Assembly (NCBI GenBank): GCA_900468535.1
Contig: UBTY01000008.1
Coordinates: 1 to 64,000, forward strand
DNA: 64,000 nucleotides
Direction of reading: 5' to 3'
DNA from: Hyphomicrobiales bacterium
Lineage (GTDB): Bacteria > Pseudomonadota > Alphaproteobacteria > Rhizobiales > Rhizobiaceae
The translations under genes and the position numbers were made by a program. The notes under the pieces are model-generated. The model ran no database searches. It saw nothing but the letters and a program-made list of their open reading frames with translations, and was not told the DNA's origin. The stretch's first letter is position 1; every line of letters starts with the position of its first letter. This document shows positions 60,781 through 64,000 of the stretch, one piece after another.

Positions 60781-62787
60781 ATGACCGTCACGGTTGAAGA
60801 GCATATTTGGATCACCATGAGCGATGGCGTGCGTCTCGGCGCGCGCCTCTGGCTGCCTGATGGCGCTGGAAACGCGCCAGTGCCGGCCGTCCTGGAGTAC
60901 ATCCCCTACCGCAAGCGTGACGGGACGCGTGGCCGCGACGAACCCATGCACGGCTATTTCGCCGAGCAGGGTTATGCCGCAATCCGCGTCGACATGCGTG
61001 GAACCGGCGAGTCTGACGGCCATATGGCCGACGAGTATCTGAAGCAGGAGCAGGACGACGCGCTCGAGGTCATCGCCTGGATCGCCGCGCAGCCCTGGTG
61101 CAACGGCAACGTTGGCATGATGGGCAAGAGCTGGGGCGGGTTCAATAGCCTCCAGGTTGCCGCCCGTCGTCCACCGGCCCTCAAGGCCATCATCACGGCG
61201 TACTCCACTGACAATCGCTTTACCGACGACATCCACTACATGGGCGGCTTGCTGCTCAACGACAATCTCTGGTGGGGCACGATCATGCTGGCCTACCAGA
61301 GCCGTCCTCTGGACCCGAAGATCGTTGGCGATGATTGGCGTGCGCGCTGGATCGAGCGCCTGGAAAAGCTCCCCTTCTTCCCCGGCCTGTGGCTTGAGCA
61401 CCAGCGATATGACGAATACTGGAAGCATGGGTCCGTCTGCGAGGACTGGTCGGCGATCCAATGCCCGGTTCTGGCGATCGGAGCATGGGCCGACAGCTAT
61501 ACGAACGCTGTTCCGCGCCTGCTTGAAAACCTGCAGGTGCCGCGCCGCGGGATTATCGGCCCGTGGGGCCACGTCTATCCGCAGGATGGAGCGCCGGGCC
61601 CGGCGATCGGTTTCTTGCAGGAAGCCGTGCGCTGGTGGGATCAATGGCTGAAGGGCAAGGACACCGGCGTCATGGATGAGCCGATGCTTCGTGCCTACGT
61701 CAGCGACACCATAGAGCCGAATGGTTCGCGTGATTTCACGCCCGGCCGCTGGGTTGGCGAGGAAAATTGGCCGTCGAAGGCGATCGAGACGCGCCGGCTG
61801 GTTCTCGGCGCCGATCACGCGATGGGTCCGGCTTCCGCGCGGCAGGGAATGCTTTCGATTTCGTCGCCGCAAAGCCACGGCAAAGCCGGCGGCGAATGGA
61901 TGGCGACCGGCTGCATCGGTGAGCATCCGACCGATCAGCGGCTCGATGACGGCGGCGCATTGGTTTTCGACACCGACGTTCTCGATGAGGCGTTCGACAT
62001 TCTGGGGGCTCCCGTCGTCAAGCTGAGGCTTTCGGCCGACCAGCCGGTGGCGCAGATTTCGTTGCGTTTGTCGGATGTTCTGCCGGATGGGCGCGTGACG
62101 CGCGTCAGCTACCAGGTGTTCAACCTCAACCATCACGTCAGCCATGAAGCGCCGGAAGCGCTCGTACCCGGCAAGAAGATCGACGTCGCGATCAAGCTCA
62201 ACGATTGCGGCTATCGCTTCGAGAAGGGACACCGCGTCCGTCTTTCTATCGCGACCGGTTACTGGCCAATGGTGTGGCCGGCTCCTGCAGCCGTGACGCT
62301 TTCGATCGATGCCAGCGAGAGCGCCCTTGAGCTTCCCGTACGTCCGCAGCGACAGCAGGAACAGGCCGTTGCATTCGAGGCTCCGGCGCATGGTCCCTTC
62401 ACGCCGATCACGCAGGTCGATCCCGGCAGCGTGCGCCGCTGGACGGAGCAGGACCACGTTACCGGCCAGACGACGTACATCACGGAAGGCATCGGCGGGC
62501 TCTTCGGCGAGGGCGTGTTGTGCTTCGACGATATCGACACGCAACTCGGTCACAGCCTGAAGCGGGAACTCACGGTTCATGATGATGATCCGTTGTCGGC
62601 TCGCTACGTGCTGACGCAGCGCTATGAGATGGGCCGTGACGGATGGCGGATCGATATTGCGAGCCGTACCGAAATGCGCTCCGACGCCACGAACTTCTAC
62701 CTCACCGGCACGCTGGAGGCGAAGGAGAACGGAACGGTCGTCGCAACCCGTCAATGGGACCAGACGATCGCACGCGATTTCCTCTGA
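60781..62787 (+). CDS. CocE/NonD-family serine hydrolase
   Basis: A 668-residue alpha/beta hydrolase of the S15/CocE group. The catalytic Ser117 lies in GMMGKSWGGFN; the Asp is probably that of GAWADSYTNA and the His that of GPWGHVYPQ. The C-terminal jelly-roll (X-Pro dipeptidyl-peptidase C-terminal type, LRLSADQPVAQISLRLSDVL, GHRVRLSIATGYWPM) completes the family architecture. Characterised members cleave acyl esters (cocaine esterase) or X-Pro amides. No signal peptide, so it acts in the cytosol, perhaps on the compound brought in by the preceding importer. GGAAAG lies 4-5 bases before the ATG at 60781; an ATG at 60763 has no such site. Confidence 0.9.
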   Translation: MTVTVEEHIWITMSDGVRLGARLWLPDGAGNAPVPAVLEYIPYRKRDGTRGRDEPMHGYFAEQGYAAIRVDMRGTGESDGHMADEYLKQEQDDALEVIAWIAAQPWCNGNVGMMGKSWGGFNSLQVAARRPPALKAIITAYSTDNRFTDDIHYMGGLLLNDNLWWGTIMLAYQSRPLDPKIVGDDWRARWIERLEKLPFFPGLWLEHQRYDEYWKHGSVCEDWSAIQCPVLAIGAWADSYTNAVPRLLENLQVPRRGIIGPWGHVYPQDGAPGPAIGFLQEAVRWWDQWLKGKDTGVMDEPMLRAYVSDTIEPNGSRDFTPGRWVGEENWPSKAIETRRLVLGADHAMGPASARQGMLSISSPQSHGKAGGEWMATGCIGEHPTDQRLDDGGALVFDTDVLDEAFDILGAPVVKLRLSADQPVAQISLRLSDVLPDGRVTRVSYQVFNLNHHVSHEAPEALVPGKKIDVAIKLNDCGYRFEKGHRVRLSIATGYWPMVWPAPAAVTLSIDASESALELPVRPQRQQEQAVAFEAPAHGPFTPITQVDPGSVRRWTEQDHVTGQTTYITEGIGGLFGEGVLCFDDIDTQLGHSLKRELTVHDDDPLSARYVLTQRYEMGRDGWRIDIASRTEMRSDATNFYLTGTLEAKENGTVVATRQWDQTIARDFL

Positions 62788-62823
62788 TACGGAACCGCCT
62801 GGTCCCAAGCAGGCGATGTTCTC

Positions 62824-62855
62824 ACGATGACCGGGCCTTGCTGCCCGGTCATCGT
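62824..62855 (+). terminator. Terminator of the second dipeptide ABC operon
   Basis: Perfect 13-bp stem ACGATGACCGGGC (62824-62836) / GCCCGGTCATCGT (62843-62855) with a 6-base loop, followed by TTCGC. It lies 37 bases after the CocE-type gene. Confidence 0.8.
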
Positions 62856-63019
62856 TCGCAATCTACCCGGCAAGCGATCTTGTAGCGAAGTTAGCTTGCG
62901 GTCCGTGTTTTTGCTCGGTTGCATTCCTGTCGGCGCGGCTCATTTGAGGTAATTGTTAGGATTTCTAGGGTAGGTAGAACTGCCTGCAATCATCCTTCGA
63001 TTACTGCCATCGGAACACC

Positions 63020-63382
63020 ATGAGCGAATTCCAGAACAGAGCTGTCCGCCTTATCACCGCTTGCGAAGGGGAAGGTGCGCTTGCGGATCTGCCGAAGCGT
63101 TTCAGCAACCTCCTGACCGGAATTGCGGAACTGCACAACGCCGTGGGCAAGCCTGTCGATAACGTTGACCTCGCCAAATTGCAGGGCCAATCCAAGGGCC
63201 CGGCACGCAGCGTCGATGTCGTGATCGGTGATCTGATGAGAGAGTTGGCCGCAATCGGCTACCTGCACGACATCGATATCATGCAGGCCGGTTACAACGG
63301 CCTTGATAGTCGTCTGCAGGACATCAAGCGGTTGCTGAAGGCCGCGCGGAGCGATAACCGCCGCGGCGCAGACCAAGAGTAG
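63020..63382 (+). CDS. Hypothetical 120-residue helical protein
   Basis: A 120-residue mostly helical protein (SEFQNRAVRLITACEGEGAL, RFSNLLTGIAELHNAVGK, DVVIGDLMRELAAIGYLHD, GLDSRLQDIKRLLKAARSD). No signal peptide or membrane helix; no family recognised. A weak GGAAC lies 4-5 bases before the ATG. It stands alone between the operon terminator and the RHE_PE00001-like gene. Confidence 0.55.
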   Translation: MSEFQNRAVRLITACEGEGALADLPKRFSNLLTGIAELHNAVGKPVDNVDLAKLQGQSKGPARSVDVVIGDLMRELAAIGYLHDIDIMQAGYNGLDSRLQDIKRLLKAARSDNRRGADQE

Positions 63383-63504
63383 AACCGGAAAATACACCTC
63401 CGACTCGCCTTGCATCTCCATCTGCCGTCTGCGTTTGACGCGGTAGGCCGCGGAAGCGATTTGGCTGTTTGCTTCTGTTCACACAAACGATAAACCTCCA
63501 GGCA

Positions 63505-64000
63505 TGCGATATGAGATCGATGCTTCGCTGATCAAACTGCTGCTGCCTGATATCGTTCTGGCGGAGGATGGTCTGGCTCGCCTCGATGAGCGGGCTCAGC
63601 GCTCGTCGGTCGCGCAAGGGTTTGCCGAACGCGGGCACTTCTTCGATGCAGTCGGCGCGATGTGGGTGGCGGGCGAACTCGTCCACGTCGAAGATCTCGT
63701 TCTCCACGATGCGCATATGGATAGCCGCGCGCCGAGCCACGAGTTGACGATCGCTCACGCCGTTCTACGGGCGAGGCGGCGGATCTGGACGGGCGATGCG
63801 AATTGGGCGCTGACAAGAGCCGGTCTCGCGGTTCTTTCGGGCGCGCCGGGGCACGAAAGGGAAGCCCCGCGAGCCGGCGTGGCTAAAACCAACGACGACG
63901 ACACAGACGCTCTGCTCTCCGCGGAACTCGCCGAGATCGATGCCGTGCTTGAGCGCTCGACCCGGCTTCTCGATGAGCATCTCGCAAAGCCGGCTCCGGA
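63505..64000 (+). CDS. RHE_PE00001-like protein, 5' part (cut by the right edge)
   Basis: The first 165 residues of a longer protein; the frame is open to the window's end. It begins MRYEIDASLIKLLLPDIVLA, then EDGLARLDERAQRS, ELVHVEDLVLHDAHMD, RAPSHELTIAHAVLRARRRI and, near the end, a charged helix (LLSAELAEIDAVLERST). This matches my memory of rhizobial RHE_PE00001/DUF1612-type proteins, which carry a C-terminal DNA-binding domain and are frequent on rhizobial plasmids and islands. That domain lies outside the window. AGG stands 2-4 bases before the ATG, a weak site. Function unknown. Confidence 0.65.

Noticed and set aside
60013..62808. A 931-codon open frame opposite the CocE-type hydrolase and ABC ATPase
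   Set aside because: It is a long antisense frame caused by GC-rich codon usage. The plus-strand genes have full family motifs, and the antisense product shows none.

Overview
The window is high-GC chromosomal or megaplasmid DNA of an alphaproteobacterium, most likely a member of the Rhizobiaceae (Rhizobium/Sinorhizobium-Ensifer). The indications are densely packed transport/catabolic operons with 4-bp ATGA and TGATG overlaps, an ActR/RegA-type regulator, a DUF992 periplasmic protein, and a cut-off gene at the right edge that resembles the RHE_PE00001 family of rhizobial replicons. No rRNA, tRNA, CRISPR array, transposase or complete insertion sequence was seen.

Left part (1-10 kb): the 3' end of moaA, an ActR/RegA-like regulator whose receiver has Glu at the phospho-acceptor position, fdhD (formate dehydrogenase maturation), a Tat-exported bicupin oxalate decarboxylase, small hypothetical or decayed genes, an orphan LuxR-type regulator, an EmrAB-type efflux pair and a formate/nitrite channel. 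Oxalate decarboxylase, FdhD and the channel fit an oxalate/formate theme. From 10.2 to 22.3 kb one long operon encodes an XRE-cupin regulator, a dipeptide-type ABC importer, a GAF protein, ATP-dependent hydantoinase subunits A and B, a hydantoin-racemase-like enzyme and an M24 peptidase. This is a hydantoin, N-methylhydantoin or oxoproline utilisation system.

Centre (22.3-47.1 kb): two divergent operons form a purine-catabolism island. The minus-strand operon (32.1 to 22.3 kb) has a BMP-type nucleoside/purine ABC importer, an 8-oxoguanine deaminase, a Rieske-less oxygenase catalytic subunit, an unassigned amidohydrolase and guanine deaminase. The plus-strand operons carry a catalytically dead acylphosphatase-fold protein, a stand-alone Rieske [2Fe-2S] protein, a GST-like protein, adenine deaminase, a LysR regulator, a split ThDP decarboxylase, a GMC oxidoreductase, another amidohydrolase, a second Rieske-less oxygenase subunit, a fused FAD-molybdopterin hydroxylase with its 2x[2Fe-2S] subunit, and an aldehyde dehydrogenase. 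The Rieske-less catalytic subunits with a separate Rieske protein and a GST-like partner recall the GST-dependent NdmCDE N-demethylase of Pseudomonas putida CBB5. I propose a split Rieske oxygenase acting on an N-methylated or otherwise modified purine. This is the most interesting candidate system in the window.

Right part (47.2-64 kb): a ROK regulator with its own promoter, an M20 amidohydrolase, and a sugar-type ABC importer with a YhfX-like PLP racemase-fold enzyme inserted between permease and ATPase genes. Then come a tiny lipoprotein gene, a GcvA-like LysR regulator, a second dipeptide-type ABC importer with a fused double ATPase, a CocE/NonD serine hydrolase, a small hypothetical gene and the truncated RHE_PE00001-like gene. 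Strong GC-rich hairpins follow three of the four ABC solute-binding-protein genes (the three with a gap before the next gene) and end several transcription units.
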